Positions 11,060-21,776 of a DNA stretch of 64,000 nucleotides are shown piece by piece. Under the pieces are notes generated by a model. That model worked only from the letters and a program-made list of their open reading frames with translations. It ran no database searches and was not told where the DNA came from. The stretch spans positions 1,122,001 to 1,186,000 of the forward strand of contig WPIO01000008.1 of assembly GCA_009760855.2 (NCBI GenBank). Reading direction: 5' to 3'. A program made the position numbers and the translations under genes. Position 1 is the first letter of the stretch. Each line of letters starts with the position of its first letter. This stretch comes from Cristatella mucedo. Taxonomy: Eukaryota; Bryozoa; Phylactolaemata; Cristatellidae.

Positions 11060-11242
11060 GAAATCGCGAACTAGGTAAGGTGGTTGCTTATCACGACCGA
11101 GGTCACGTGGGTTCGAATCCTGCAATTGGGCGATCCTTATTCCTATTGTTATTATTCTTATTGTCCTTATTGTCGCGGCAAGCACCGCTGGTGAAAGCCG
11201 TAAAGGCCCGGCTGTCGCTATACGAAAGAGGCGGCTAAATCA
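11060..11242 (+). mobile_element. SINE-B copy
   Basis: B box GGGTTCGAATCCTGC at about 11109, then GGGCGATCC, an interrupted ATT-rich insertion, a GTGAAAGCCGTAAAGGC block, CGCTATACGAAA and TAAATCAGCTAGTA. Same order as the other SINE-B copies. Confidence 0.75.
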
Positions 11243-11328
11243 GCTAGTATGTATCTATTAAATCGTTTTTTACAATGGAGCCCAAGCTAGTATGTATCTA
11301 TTAAATCGTTTTTTACAATGGAGCCCAA
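11243..11328. repeat. Exact 43-bp tandem duplication
   Basis: 11243-11285 and 11286-11328 are identical, beginning GCTAGTATGTATCTATTAAA. The unit begins inside the end of the adjacent SINE-B, so duplication followed SINE insertion. Perfect identity implies it is recent or an assembly artefact. Confidence 0.95.
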
Positions 11329-12817
11329 GCTGTAATGACGGCCGATCCCCGTGGGCACCTTTGGCAAGCCGCAAATTGCAGCAGCGCTTTCTGACCGCCA
11401 GTCCGTTGCCCCGTATCCATTTAGACCGCGAAGCGGCAGGCGCGAGGCGGGGTCTCAGTGATTGAAATATTTCAACAGCTGGAGCGACGGGGGGGGGGGC
11501 GGAGGGAAGGCATTTGCCCCTCCCTGCCCCCCCCCCCCCGCAGCTGGGGGCGCGACCTCAGCGACTACAGCGCCACCTCGAAGCACGACTAAAGAGCGAA
11601 AGTAGAAGCCGCGCCTAGCAACGACACCTGTCGCCGGTGCCGCGCACGCGACGTCGACGACAGCATAACAGGACAGCGGTCAAGGTCCTCGTACCTTTGC
11701 ACCGTATCCATTCAGCTTGCATGCACCCACAGTCTGCAACTCACTTCTGGCTCCTGTCGCCCAGAGCGTACAAAACGACTTTGAACCATTTTGAATCGGC
11801 TAAAGGCGAACCTGTTCCACACTTCCACCCTCCAGTGACGTTCCAGTTACGTTGCTCCAGTGGCGTTGTCAGCTCTGTTCCTGTTCGAGCTTCGGTGCGC
11901 TCCCCTGTACATGACTCAGGACGTGTTACTAAAACGTAGGTCATACCCAGCGGCGGTGTTTAAAGTCTCACTGTGTTTTTGCTTACTGGCCGAAACACGA
12001 AACTCGTTGATTTTTTATGCTTGTCTTAGCATAATACCATGCATGTCATTAATCCTTAATTGTTGTTTCTCTTACAGCTGGTCTTACAGCTCACAGCTAG
12101 ATATTTAGTTCTCTTATTGTACTATTCAAATGACGTATCAGGCAAGCTTCATTGAAGCGAGCAAGTCCGTCACGCGGCAAGATGGCGGCCCCCGACCTTG
12201 GCTTGCGATTCAAAGCGCAGCGTTCCTGCTGCTAGGCGCGAGCCAAGAGGCTAGCCAATCGGAGCCCAGCGTTCCTGAGGCGCAGTCATAAGGAGTTCCT
12301 CTTCGAGTTAACGTTTGATTTGACGTAAGCTTTAAGATTTACAAGATTTTAAGAGTACTAGGATTTGTAAGATTTACACGTAAGCGAGTAAACAAGCTCA
12401 CTTGAAGACAAAAAACCTAGTTTACCAGAGGTAATAGACGTTATGTACAGTATTGTATTTCTACTATGACTTAGCGAAGCGAGTCCGCGGGCTCTGTACT
12501 CTTTACTATTATAGTTATCATCCTTAAATTCCTCATCACATTTTTTTCAGGTGGCAAGATGACAGAACTGGCCAACTATCGAAATAGCGATGCTGCAGCG
12601 ATGCAAAGATCTTGATGCATTACCTATCGTAATTCAAGGACCGCTCATACCGGCTTCCATATTCGAAGTCAAATGCCAGCCTGCATTTGACTGGGGCCAA
12701 CCGCACCGCAGCCGAACCGTCTGGCTGCTAGCTGCTGCTAGGTTCATCTGACTTTGCATTTGCCATCAACGGCTCGGTGCTCGCGACATTTGCTAAGGAA
12801 CCCCTTGAGAAGTATGA
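11329..12817. other. No recognised gene; G/C homopolymers and a YY1-like site
   Basis: Poly-G and poly-C runs at about 11490-11540 are followed by sequence without family matches. An AAGATGGCGGC motif at 12179-12189 matches the vertebrate YY1 promoter element. Confidence 0.45.
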
Positions 12818-12920
12818 AGTAGGGAAGTAGGAGCCGGAAGTAGAGTAGCAGGAAGCGGAAGTAGGGAAGTCTGGAGCGGAAGTGGGGAAGTCTGGAGCGG
12901 AAGTGGGGAAGTAGGGAGCG
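12818..12920. repeat. Purine-rich minisatellite
   Basis: Imperfect units of the type GGAAGTGGGGAAGTCTGGAG, about 20-22 bp, four to five copies. Confidence 0.75.
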
Positions 12921-13154
12921 GGCAGCTCGAACTGCTGACTAGCGCATCTGACTGCTTAGACCTTGTGCGCAATATTAGATAAATATTCGCTGATTAAAAC
13001 AGCCTCCTTAACATTCCAGCGGCAGAAGAGCCCTGGTGGTTCCCCCTTGGGCGCACTTGGGCATAGAAATGCCCGCCGCCTGGCTACTCGTACCAGCGAC
13101 TGAAGTGTGGAGAAATAGTGTTGTCTAAGATCTAGTCTAGTGGTTGCCTCGTGT

Positions 13155-13432
<278 letters not shown>

Positions 13433-14334
13433 TGTTGCACGGCATTTTGTAGGATGCAACCGGGTTGGCTTAACCTAGTCAACCGTCTCATGATAGGACG
13501 GCTGGATTGATATGGATGTTGAATTGACTAAGCATTAGTTTGTGTGCCGCGCTTAATGTGTTGCCGAGCAAATAAATTGCGACCGGAAGACCATGTGTGG
13601 TCACCTGGGGTCAACGGACAAGGTTCAAAAAATGGGTGCGTGGATGCCTCATGAGTTAATGGAAAACCAAAAACGAGCGGGCTTATGGATCAACCCAAAC
13701 ACCAACTCAAACCTCAATATCTCAAACCAATTTAACCTCAATATCAGAAAGGAAGTGCGGCGGCGGCGGGGGGGGGGGGAAGAATGCAGCATTGGCCTAG
13801 CAACCACTTCGCTCCACGATGGCGCGCTGGCTCGCTGCGCCGATACGCTGCGCTCCCGCTCACCCTCCAGTGCGCTCGCTATCTAATCGGCCCTGATCGA
13901 CAGCAGATTGCAGTGGCCTCGCTGCAGCTGCTGTCTCTAAGGCAGCAGCAGCTGCCTCTGCCGCATTTCAGGGGGTGTGCCTCACGGGTGCATTCTAGGC
14001 ATTACGCGGAGCATTGTGGGACATTAGTTGGGGGCATTGCGGGTGCCCTCCGAGGCTCCGAGTGCAGAGCTTCTTCGAGAGCCTTCCATGCGCCTCCGAA
14101 GCCGCGGCTCTCTCGCACGAGAAATTCTCGCTCGGTCGGCGAGATGCCGCTTCGTGGGAGGCGATAGAGCGGAGGCGGCTGGGTGCGGCGAGAGCTCGGA
14201 GGACGACTTCCGGCGCTCACTGCTGCGCTCGCCGGTGTCGGCGAGCGCAGGAGAGAGGAGCCGTGCCGTCTAGCCGCTCGCGAGCGCGCCGATCGCTCCG
14301 GCGGAGGCGGGGGCGGGCGCGATGACTTCCTTTG
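13433..14334. other. CpG-rich stretch, no recognised gene
   Basis: GC content rises from about 13780. A 127-residue plus frame (13784-14167) and a 162-residue minus frame (14002-14490) are low-complexity and show no family signature. Confidence 0.4.
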
Positions 14335-14420
14335 CCAAAATGTCAAGTGCCTAGAAAGAGATTTGAGTTCTCCTAGGGGCTGTAACAATGTATTATTATT
14401 ATTATTATTATTGTTATTAT
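14335..14420 (+). mobile_element. L2-type 3' tail
   Basis: AAGTGCCTAGAAAGAGATTT, then a TTCTCCTAGGGG arm and a (ATT)n tail: the L2 3' stem-loop without upstream coding sequence, so an extremely truncated insertion. Confidence 0.8.
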
Positions 14421-14702
14421 ACGGCTCCGGCTCTGACTTGCGAGACGTTCGAGCGCTACTTGTCGGGCGATCGCGATACGCCGCCAGCAACGGCGGCGAA
14501 GCGTCGCTGCGCGTTTGTCACAGTCAGATTACGATACATAGGAGAAAAATGGCTCGAGCGTCGTGAAAATAGGGTTCGCTGCAGCGCTCGACGCGCCAGT
14601 GGCACTCTGCAACGCCCCGCGATTACGGTCGATGAGCTTGGGCAGCTCGATTAAGCCTGAGATTACGAAAGCTTACTTTATCTTATTACGAAAGATTACC
14701 AA

Positions 14703-14950
14703 GCCTCGATTACGAGCAATGAGCAATGAAGGTCACTGAAATTTGAACCGAGCCGCTTATGAAATAGCCACGATAAGCCGAGGCTTACGAGCATCACGAT
14801 GTATGGATTATCTACGAACGAGATTATTGTACAACTTGTGGCCTGGCTACTATTTAATAAGGCTTGAGCCTGGCTGCAGTCGCTCTCTTGGTGGAACTCT
14901 CTCTGCCGATAGATGAGTCCTAGCGCTGAGCGCCGAGCTGCTGTGAGCCG
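14703..14950 (+). repeat. Dispersed repeat R1, copy 2
   Basis: Alignable along its length with 7806-8038 with indels. Followed immediately by SINE-B. Confidence 0.7.
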
Positions 14951-14954
14951 CGAT

Positions 14955-15128
14955 GGCTCGCTCATCAGGTAAGGCGGTTGCTTTCCACGACATCGGTAAC
15001 GTGATCTTGGGTTCGAATTCTACGGTGGGCGATTCTTTATCGCCACTGCAAGCGGTGGTGATAGCCGCAACGGCTCGTCTGTCACTATACACAATGAGGG
15101 CGTTAAATCAGCTAGTAATATCTTATTA
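14955..15128 (+). mobile_element. SINE-B copy
   Basis: tRNA-like head (GGTAAGGCGGTTGC near the A-box position and GGGTTCGAATTCTAC as B box), then GGCGATTCTTTATCGCCACT, GGTGATAGCCGCAACGGC, CACTATACACAATGA and TTAAATCAGCTAGTA. Best-preserved plus-strand SINE-B in the window. Confidence 0.8.
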
Positions 15129-15956
15129 TTAAGCCCGTTTACGATTCGGCAGGAAGTATCATATCGTATCGACGGTTATATGCGGGCTATCGTGGTGCTT
15201 TTTCTAACGCGGTGTTTTTGTCAGCGATGAGTGCAGAACATCAAGCGTCGTTTCGCTATCGTTGGCGTATTGCTAACTTCAGTTCTTGCACACCGCACAC
15301 TTGCACGCTGGCACACCGAACGCATTGGGCGGTGAGGTCATAGGTCATAACAACTCCGCTGGGCCAGAAAAAGTAATCTGCGGTTGATGACGTGGAGCGC
15401 TCTCTACGGGCGGCGAAGGCGCGTACAACCTTCGGCCTCTGGCGAGAGGTCCTCAGCGCTCGCTTTGTACGCCCAGAAGTCACAGTTGGACTGTGAGCTC
15501 ACGAGTCAAGCGACACGAAGGAGAAAGTTGGGGCGGACGGACTGGAGACCGAGCGCCAAGCCGGAGGCTGCTTCCGGTTACGCGCTACTGCTGACCTTGC
15601 AGTCAGACCGAGGCTAGGAGGCGAAGTCTTGGCCCGATCGACTAGAGCCCTCGCTGCGCAGAAGCCGAGCAGAACTCGTGAGGATAGCAACGACGAGCAT
15701 CGGAGACTCTTGGATACAGAGAAGCCGGAGACCGACTAGAGACTGGACAAGCTCAGGGAATCCCCGATGCGGGATTCGCGACATCGCAGGATCTCGCGGG
15801 CTGTGTGAGGTCGCGGGATTCCCGCGTGGTGTGGGCATTCTCTCGGCAGATGTAATTGTGTTGCCTGCTCGTGTGCTGTTGTCGTTGCTATTGAAATATG
15901 AACGATGCCACCAGCAGCAAACAGTGCATTCTTCCGGCAAAAATACCAACGAAGTA
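15129..15956. other. No recognisable feature
   Basis: Moderately GC-rich. Short open frames on both strands show no family resemblance. Confidence 0.4.
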
Positions 15957-16190
15957 CTAGTAATAATAATAATAATAATTCACTTGATAAAGCGCCCTCA
16001 GAGAACTTAATCTCTCTCTAGGCGCTTTACATTTGCTGTAAAGTGAAATGCAATTGAATGGTAAGTAAAATCATGCTTGAAAAACAAACGAAATGAATAA
16101 TATGGTTAGGGGTGACATGCACAGGGTCAGCATCCGAATGTGGTTAGTGGCAGCATGCACAGGTGTCAGCACGCATAAGCAATATGAGCT
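15957..16190 (-). mobile_element. L2-A 3' UTR fragment
   Basis: Starts (plus-strand reading) with an (ATA)n tail, then the reverse complement of the L2-A stem-loop and the noncoding end of L2-A including the GACATGCACAGGGTCAGCAT block. No coding sequence; 5'-truncated. Confidence 0.9.
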
Positions 16191-16280
16191 TACATCTTTA
16201 TTTGCGTGTTCGAGGGATCTCGCGAGATGTGTGAGGTCGCGCTCATTGACGCTCAGCCGTCGGCCGATCTTCGCCGGGTT

Positions 16281-17911
16281 AGTAATAATAATAATAATAA
16301 GAAGAATACACTTGATAAAGCGCTGTCAGAGAACTCAAACTCTTTCTAGGCACTTTACATTTGCTGCAAAGGAAACGCGATCGAATGGTGAGTGGTATCA
16401 TGCTTGATAAACAACGTGAATAACATGGTTAGGGGTGATATACTCAGGGTCAGCACGCAAGTGTGGTTAGTGGCAGCATGCACAGTCAGCACGTATAAGC
16501 ACATAAAGGACGAATCACAGGGACCCACTAAATGCGGTCATAAATAGGTGCGTTATTAAGTTCTTTTTAAATGTGGTCAAGTCTGGGAATGTTGTGACAC
16601 AAGTCGGAAGTGAGTTCCAGGCTTTGGGACCGTACGAACTAAATGCACCGTCTCGAAAGGATTGGAGGTTCGAACGAGGTATTGGTAAACTTGGATTCCG
16701 AAAAGCGGATGGTACGATGCTTGGTGGGGGAGCCTAGTGGGGGAGTAGATACGATAGATAGGCTGGAGCCAAAGAATGAAGTGACCTAAAAGTGAGCGAC
16801 AAAACGTTGAAGTCGATGCGTTGCTTGACTGGTAGCCAGTGCAGGTCGGCGAGAAGTGGTGTCACGTGGCAACTGCGACACTCACGACAGACAGGCCTAG
16901 CTGCAAAGTTTTGTACCAGCTGTAAGCACCTGATTTCGCATGCCGGTAGGCCAGCAAGCAATCAGCTGCAGAAGTCAAGACGGTATGTCACAACTATATG
17001 GACCAACTTAGATGTGGTCTCCTTATCCAAACAAGCCCGAATTTGAGCAATGTCGTGTAGCTGAAAGCAGGCAGACTTGACTGTAGAGCTAATTTGGTCA
17101 TCTAACGAAAGGTCACTTTAAAATAATAATGCACTTGATAAAGCGCCCTCAGAGAACTCAAATCTTTTCCTAGGTGCTTTACATTTGCTGCAAAGGGAAA
17201 CGCGTTTGAATGGTGAGTGGTATCATGCTTGATAAACAATATGAATAACATGGTTAGGGGTGACATGCACAGGGTCAGCATTCAAATGTGGGTAGTGGCA
17301 GCATGCACAGTGTCAGCACGCAAGTCTGGTTAGTGGTAGCATGCAGTGTCAGCATGCAAAAACACATGAAGGACGGATCACAGAGACCCAATAAATGCTG
17401 TCATAAATAGTTGCGTTTTTTAAGTTCTTTTTAAATGTGGTCAAGTCATGGAACATTACACCTAGATTTCGTGCAGATTCAGCAGGAGATGTGCTGGGAG
17501 AGCGGATTTTGAGCGTTAGTCTTTCCAGTATTTGAATCACACTAGGTTCGCCCATAACTAGTAAGTTAATTTCATCATTTAATTTAATCAAATTTGCTGC
17601 CATCCATGTGCGGATGTCATCAATACATGCAGCAAGTGAGTTGAGAGAATTCGAGGTGCTCGAAGGCTGGGAGGGATCAAAGTAAAGGTACAACTGAGCG
17701 TCGTCCGCATAGATGTAAAAGCCTAGATTGTGCTTGGCAATCACATTGGCAAGAGGGAGAGTATAAACCATGAAAAGAACCGGATCTAGCACGGAGCCCT
17801 GAGGTACCCCACGTTTCAGAGGTGTTTCGGATGATCTTTGTCCATTCACGTCAATACTCTGGAGTCTCCCACTGAGATAGGACCTGAACCATTGCAGAGC
17901 AGTGCCAGGTT
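16281..17911 (-). mobile_element. L2-A copy interrupted by another L2-A tail
   Basis: Minus-strand L2-A copy running from the (TAA)n tail to the FRSYLSGRLQS region of the reverse transcriptase. At 17118-17447 it is split by a second, same-orientation L2-A 3' fragment; across the insertion GGTCACTTT joins GGAACATTACACC, matching the uninterrupted L2-A at about 32293-32310. The catalytic region survives in a 166-residue frame (17349-17849) as YADDAQLYL with several substitutions. Non-functional. Confidence 0.88.
17118..17447 (-). mobile_element. Nested L2-A 3' fragment
   Basis: About 330 bp: AATAATAAT tail, stem-loop, 3' UTR and the last codons (LTTFKKNLK). Its junction with the host copy creates a chimeric reading frame (ARNLGVMF joined to HDLTTFKKNL) that is not a real protein. 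Confidence 0.85.
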
Positions 17912-19018
17912 ACTGTCGGAGTTGAGATCGTACTGATTCACAGAATAGAGAGGGTGAACTTACCTGTAATTTGTATGCTGACTGCGATATCAGGTTGCGA
18001 TTTATATCTCGCTACCTCCCCCCCTCTCCTCTCTCACTCTCTCTCTGACTATCGGTTAGAGTCGCTTACCAATAATCCTCCATGCGATAACCCTTCGTAT
18101 TGTGACCTATGATCCCGACGCTACCTGCTTCAGCTGCACTAGCTACTTCAATGACTGCTGTACGCGTCTACCATGAAAACCGATACGACCCAGGAGAGTC
18201 GACCGAGTGGTCGATCTATCAACATAAGCTCGAACGCTCACTTCCACTGCAAATCGCCCACAACTCCTTCCTTACTCCTGTACTGGTCAGCAAGGTCCTC
18301 GAAGCAGCTAACCTTCCTTGTGTGGGCCACCTCCCGGGTCTTCTCCCCCCCCCAAGGAAACGCGATCGGCTAAGCATGAATAGTGGCTTTCAGGGGCACG
18401 GACCACAGGGTGAAATCCGGACCAAGATTTGCGTGCGAAACCTCCCGTGGGGGGCGGGCGTACTGCCGAAAGTTCTGTCACCACCTGTCAGCTCTCCTCA
18501 AGCATCAAACCGACGCTTTCAAGAGAAAGGCATTTTGAAGATCCATCCTCCTTGTCCCCGGATGACGCTTGGAGGAGGGACACGCCATCGTATTCTGCCA
18601 CGTCCTTTCCGCTGAGTCGTGCTCCCCGGGGCGCAGGTTGTTCGGGACTGCTTGCACCCGGTCAAGTGTCTGCGAATACGTGCCCAGTGACTCCTTGCAG
18701 CCTCGCAGCTTGTGCTAGATTGTGCTCGAAAGATCTGACTGCTGCTTCACCGAGCGCTGCCTATCCGAGCCAACAATCTCCCTGTCGGCAAATGGTCCAA
18801 CGTAGCCCGAAGACGAGCAGCTGGGCAGCGATAGGCCAAGCTCTGCTCTGCCCGGCCGATCTTCACTAGCTCGAACGCCTCTACGGTCTTGTTAGGTACT
18901 ACCATAGCTACGTTGCCATGGTTGCCAAGCGACACGACTGTTTTAATTTTCTCCATTCCTTGACCACTTCGCTGCACGCTTCTCTCTTTCTTTTCCTCTT
19001 GCTCTTTTCTCCCTTCCC

Positions 19019-19020
<2 letters not shown>
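17912..19020. other. Unrecognised region with a 168-codon frame
   Basis: A 168-residue plus frame at 18109-18615 contains a segment (YDPGESTEWSIYQHKLERSL) faintly like the start of some retroelement Gag proteins, but no zinc knuckle, protease or RT follows. I do not assign a function. Confidence 0.3.
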
Positions 19021-19022
<2 letters not shown>

Positions 19023-19115
<93 letters not shown>

Positions 19116-19136
19116 CTCTCTCTGTGTCTCTCTGTC

Positions 19137-19216
<80 letters not shown>
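19023..19216. repeat. (CT)n microsatellite
   Basis: About 190 bp of CT with TGTCTC interruptions near 19112-19150. Dipeptide-repeat open frames here are artefacts. Confidence 0.98.
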
Positions 19217-19219
<3 letters not shown>

Positions 19220-20409
19220 TGCATTACACAATTGGGCTCATCGTACGACACGTCTGCATCTCATTTATTTCATCCAGGCTGTTGCTTTGCATGCTACTTG
19301 CCACCGGAGCGACTGCTGTCCACGAACCTTTGCCATGCCTGGCACCTAAATTTACATACAGACAAATGTTCCTAATTGCTAATGTCTTCCTACTTTCTGC
19401 CCAGATGGCTGCACATGTCACCCACCGGCTTCGAGGGTAGGAAGAATCCCGAGGTCGGAAAGCAGGGGGCGGGGCATCATACGATCCGTCAGAGCTCTCT
19501 CTCGGATCGGCCTTCACGGAAAGATGGCCGACAACCGTGAGGACTCGAGCTGCGCTGACCGGAGCGTTCAGAGTGTTCAGCCCTTTCGTGCTCGTTCGTT
19601 TGCTCGTGCTCGCCGTGCTACCCGGCAAGGAGCAAGTGCCCCGTGCTTGCTCACTTGCCCTTTGCTTGCCCATTTGCACCACGTGCCCCCCACCGAGTGA
19701 CGCACAGCGTTATGCCAGGTGGCAGCCTTCTGCTGACACCGAGCTGCAGCACGAGACCCCTGGAGGCAGCTGCAAAAGCCCTGGGGGCAGTCGGGCTGGC
19801 AGCTGCTCACAAGACATGTGTCCCTAGTCCTACCGCTGATCACGTGGGAGCTGGGCAGCCGCACGTGGTTCCCGACGTCCTCCTCCCGAGCAGCAGCTCC
19901 CAGAGCTCGGTAGCAACTGCCTGACCGTGTAGGGATGAGTGCGATCATTTGGATGCCATCTGTATAGCAGGGCGGCCACTACCACCGGCCAAACTGGAAC
20001 TGGCCTCGTCCGGTCACGACTGGAGTCGTGTCACGTGGTGCCTGCCAGCTGCCCCCTCCATTTGTAGCATTTGTCGCTGCTGCTGCTGCTGGCCTGGCGG
20101 AGGAATGGGTGGCCTAAGTTAGGGGGAGGGAGGGAGGGATCAAGCCAATCAATCGATCCTCCTCGAGCGAACTCTCTCCTCGACTTTCATATCTTTCATA
20201 TCTTTCATATCTTTCATATCTGTCTGAGCTTCGTTGATCGTCTTTTCAATATGTCGGCAACCGAGAAGCTTTGTTGGTTCTTTTGCTCGGCTCCCATCAA
20301 GATGCAACACTTTGCCCTCATATCTAAATCTCTGGCTCCGGCTGCTAGCTAACCGAACCTACCTCGCTACCCGAACAGGAAATAGATGCAAGCCGACTCA
20401 ATAATTATA
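19217..20409. other. No recognised gene; small tandem repeat
   Basis: Contains a four-unit TTTCATATC repeat at 20186-20221. Open frames of up to 152 codons lack family similarity. Confidence 0.4.
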
Positions 20410-20492
20410 ACATAATAATAATGCACTTGATAAAGCGCCCTCGGAGAACTCAATATCTCTCTCTCTAGGCGCTTTACATTTGCTGCACTCAA
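20410..20492 (-). mobile_element. L2-A 3' tail
   Basis: (ATA)n followed by the reverse complement of the L2-A stem-loop, with an extra CTCTCT expansion. No coding sequence. Confidence 0.85.
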
Positions 20493-21028
20493 GAGGCGCA
20501 TATAGAGGCTCCGCTATGGCTCACGGAAGGGCAGAAGGAAGCCTCGCTATGGCCCCCTCCACTCCGCTTGGCTAATAGCAAACTGCACTGCGGTGTGAGC
20601 GAGCAAGCAAGCCAAGCACGCTACTCGGCTCAGCTGCGAATCGGCCGGGTGGCATGGTCGTGCCAAAAATCGAGGGTCTTTCTGTGCACCCAGTTATCAG
20701 ATAATCGCAGACACCCGGGCTCTGGCGAGCACTTACCGGTTCCCGGGCAATATCAGCGAGCCCACTTATCAGCAGCGCCAGGAAGCTGGCAACGATGAAG
20801 CGGCAGAGCGCCCTGGCAGCTAGTGGCACGTGACCCACTCCTCCGCCGCAGGGGCCGAACGGCGGCCCAGTCCTCCATCGGTCAGGGTCAAGGTCAGCGA
20901 TTGAGCCACCCGTGTCCTCAGTCGGCTCGGTTCAAGCCGCCCGCTCTGGCTCTTTGCTTATGCTTATTATTCTTCTTAAGCATTTCTCGCGGCACCGATG
21001 AAGTGCCGTCGTGTCATTCATTCAAAAG
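20493..21028. other. No recognised feature
   Basis: Lies downstream of the dehydrogenase gene's putative poly(A) signal. No gene or repeat family was recognised. Confidence 0.4.
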
Positions 21029-21036
21029 TTTATTTC
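21029..21036 (-). promoter_or_regulatory. Candidate poly(A) signal (AATAAA)
   Basis: AATAAA on the minus strand (TTTATT on plus), about 620 nt beyond the stop codon of the MDR gene. Position is reasonable for a 3' UTR end, but no transcript evidence is available. Confidence 0.4.
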
Positions 21037-21374
21037 AGATCCAACAGAACAGGGCTAATAAATCTGCTAACAAGTACAAAAGGTTTTCGCCCAGGACGGC
21101 TGGTAGGTCTTGCTAAGTCAGGGCGAGCCGACAATGGGAGGGGCCGCTTCGGCAGAGGCCGCTGCGGACGTCCGAGAGCGACGCACATGCTCCTCGCGGC
21201 GGCGGCCGGGCGCAGGACACTCGCACGCGAAGATCGCACCAGCTCTCGGGGCAGACACGAGCGTAGCTCGAGAAAGTGTGTATCGTACTGAGCTGCAGAC
21301 CGTACGTACGGCCACCAGCAGAACGACCAAGCAACGTGGCTTGCTTGACTGCTCGCAGCCATCGCTGGCTGCAC

Positions 21375-21377
<3 letters not shown>

Positions 21378-21409
<32 letters not shown>
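21378..21409. repeat. (CAG)n trinucleotide tract
   Basis: About ten CAG/AGC triplets in the probable 3' UTR of the MDR gene, which would read CTG in the sense orientation. Confidence 0.9.
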
Positions 21410-21410
<1 letters not shown>

Positions 21411-21656
21411 AGAGGAGGGAGCCGATTCGATCCGAGATCCACAAGAGCCTCCTCCCTACGACACGCGGCAGTGCCGATGGAGGCTACCGCAGCTAGAGGT
21501 GAAGGTGAAGGATGCTGCTCAGGCAGCAGGTCACGTGTGCAACGCGGTCAACGTCACGTGGTCATGTGTGCATGGTCGACGACGAAAGGTGTCGACTCGC
21601 CACAGCAGGGCATTCCTGGGAACACCGTACACAGCAACAGTAGTCAGCGAGAGCTC

Positions 21657-21776
21657 CTATAGCTCCGTGCCGGACACCTGCAGCACCGCTCGGCTCGTGA
21701 GCTTGCATTCTAAGAGATCATTGAACACCTTGTCGGCCTGGTTGACAGGGTACATAACGTACTGTGGCACGGTCAC
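21657..21776 (-). CDS. MDR gene exon 9 (C-terminus)
   Basis: Thirty-nine codons plus TAG. Encodes VTVPQYVMYPVNQADKVFND and ends in RAVLQVSGTEL. Acceptor GCTGCAG. Confidence 0.93.
   Translation of the reverse strand: MTVPQYVMYPVNQADKVFNDLLECKLTSRAVLQVSGTEL

Noticed and set aside
17349-17849. Apparent RT protein with an ARNLGVMF-HDLTTFKKNL fusion
   Set aside because: Produced by a nested L2-A tail; the host sequence is continuous across the insertion.
18109-18615. 168-codon frame with faint Gag-like start
   Set aside because: Similarity is limited to a few residues; no nucleocapsid knuckle, protease, RT or LTRs nearby.
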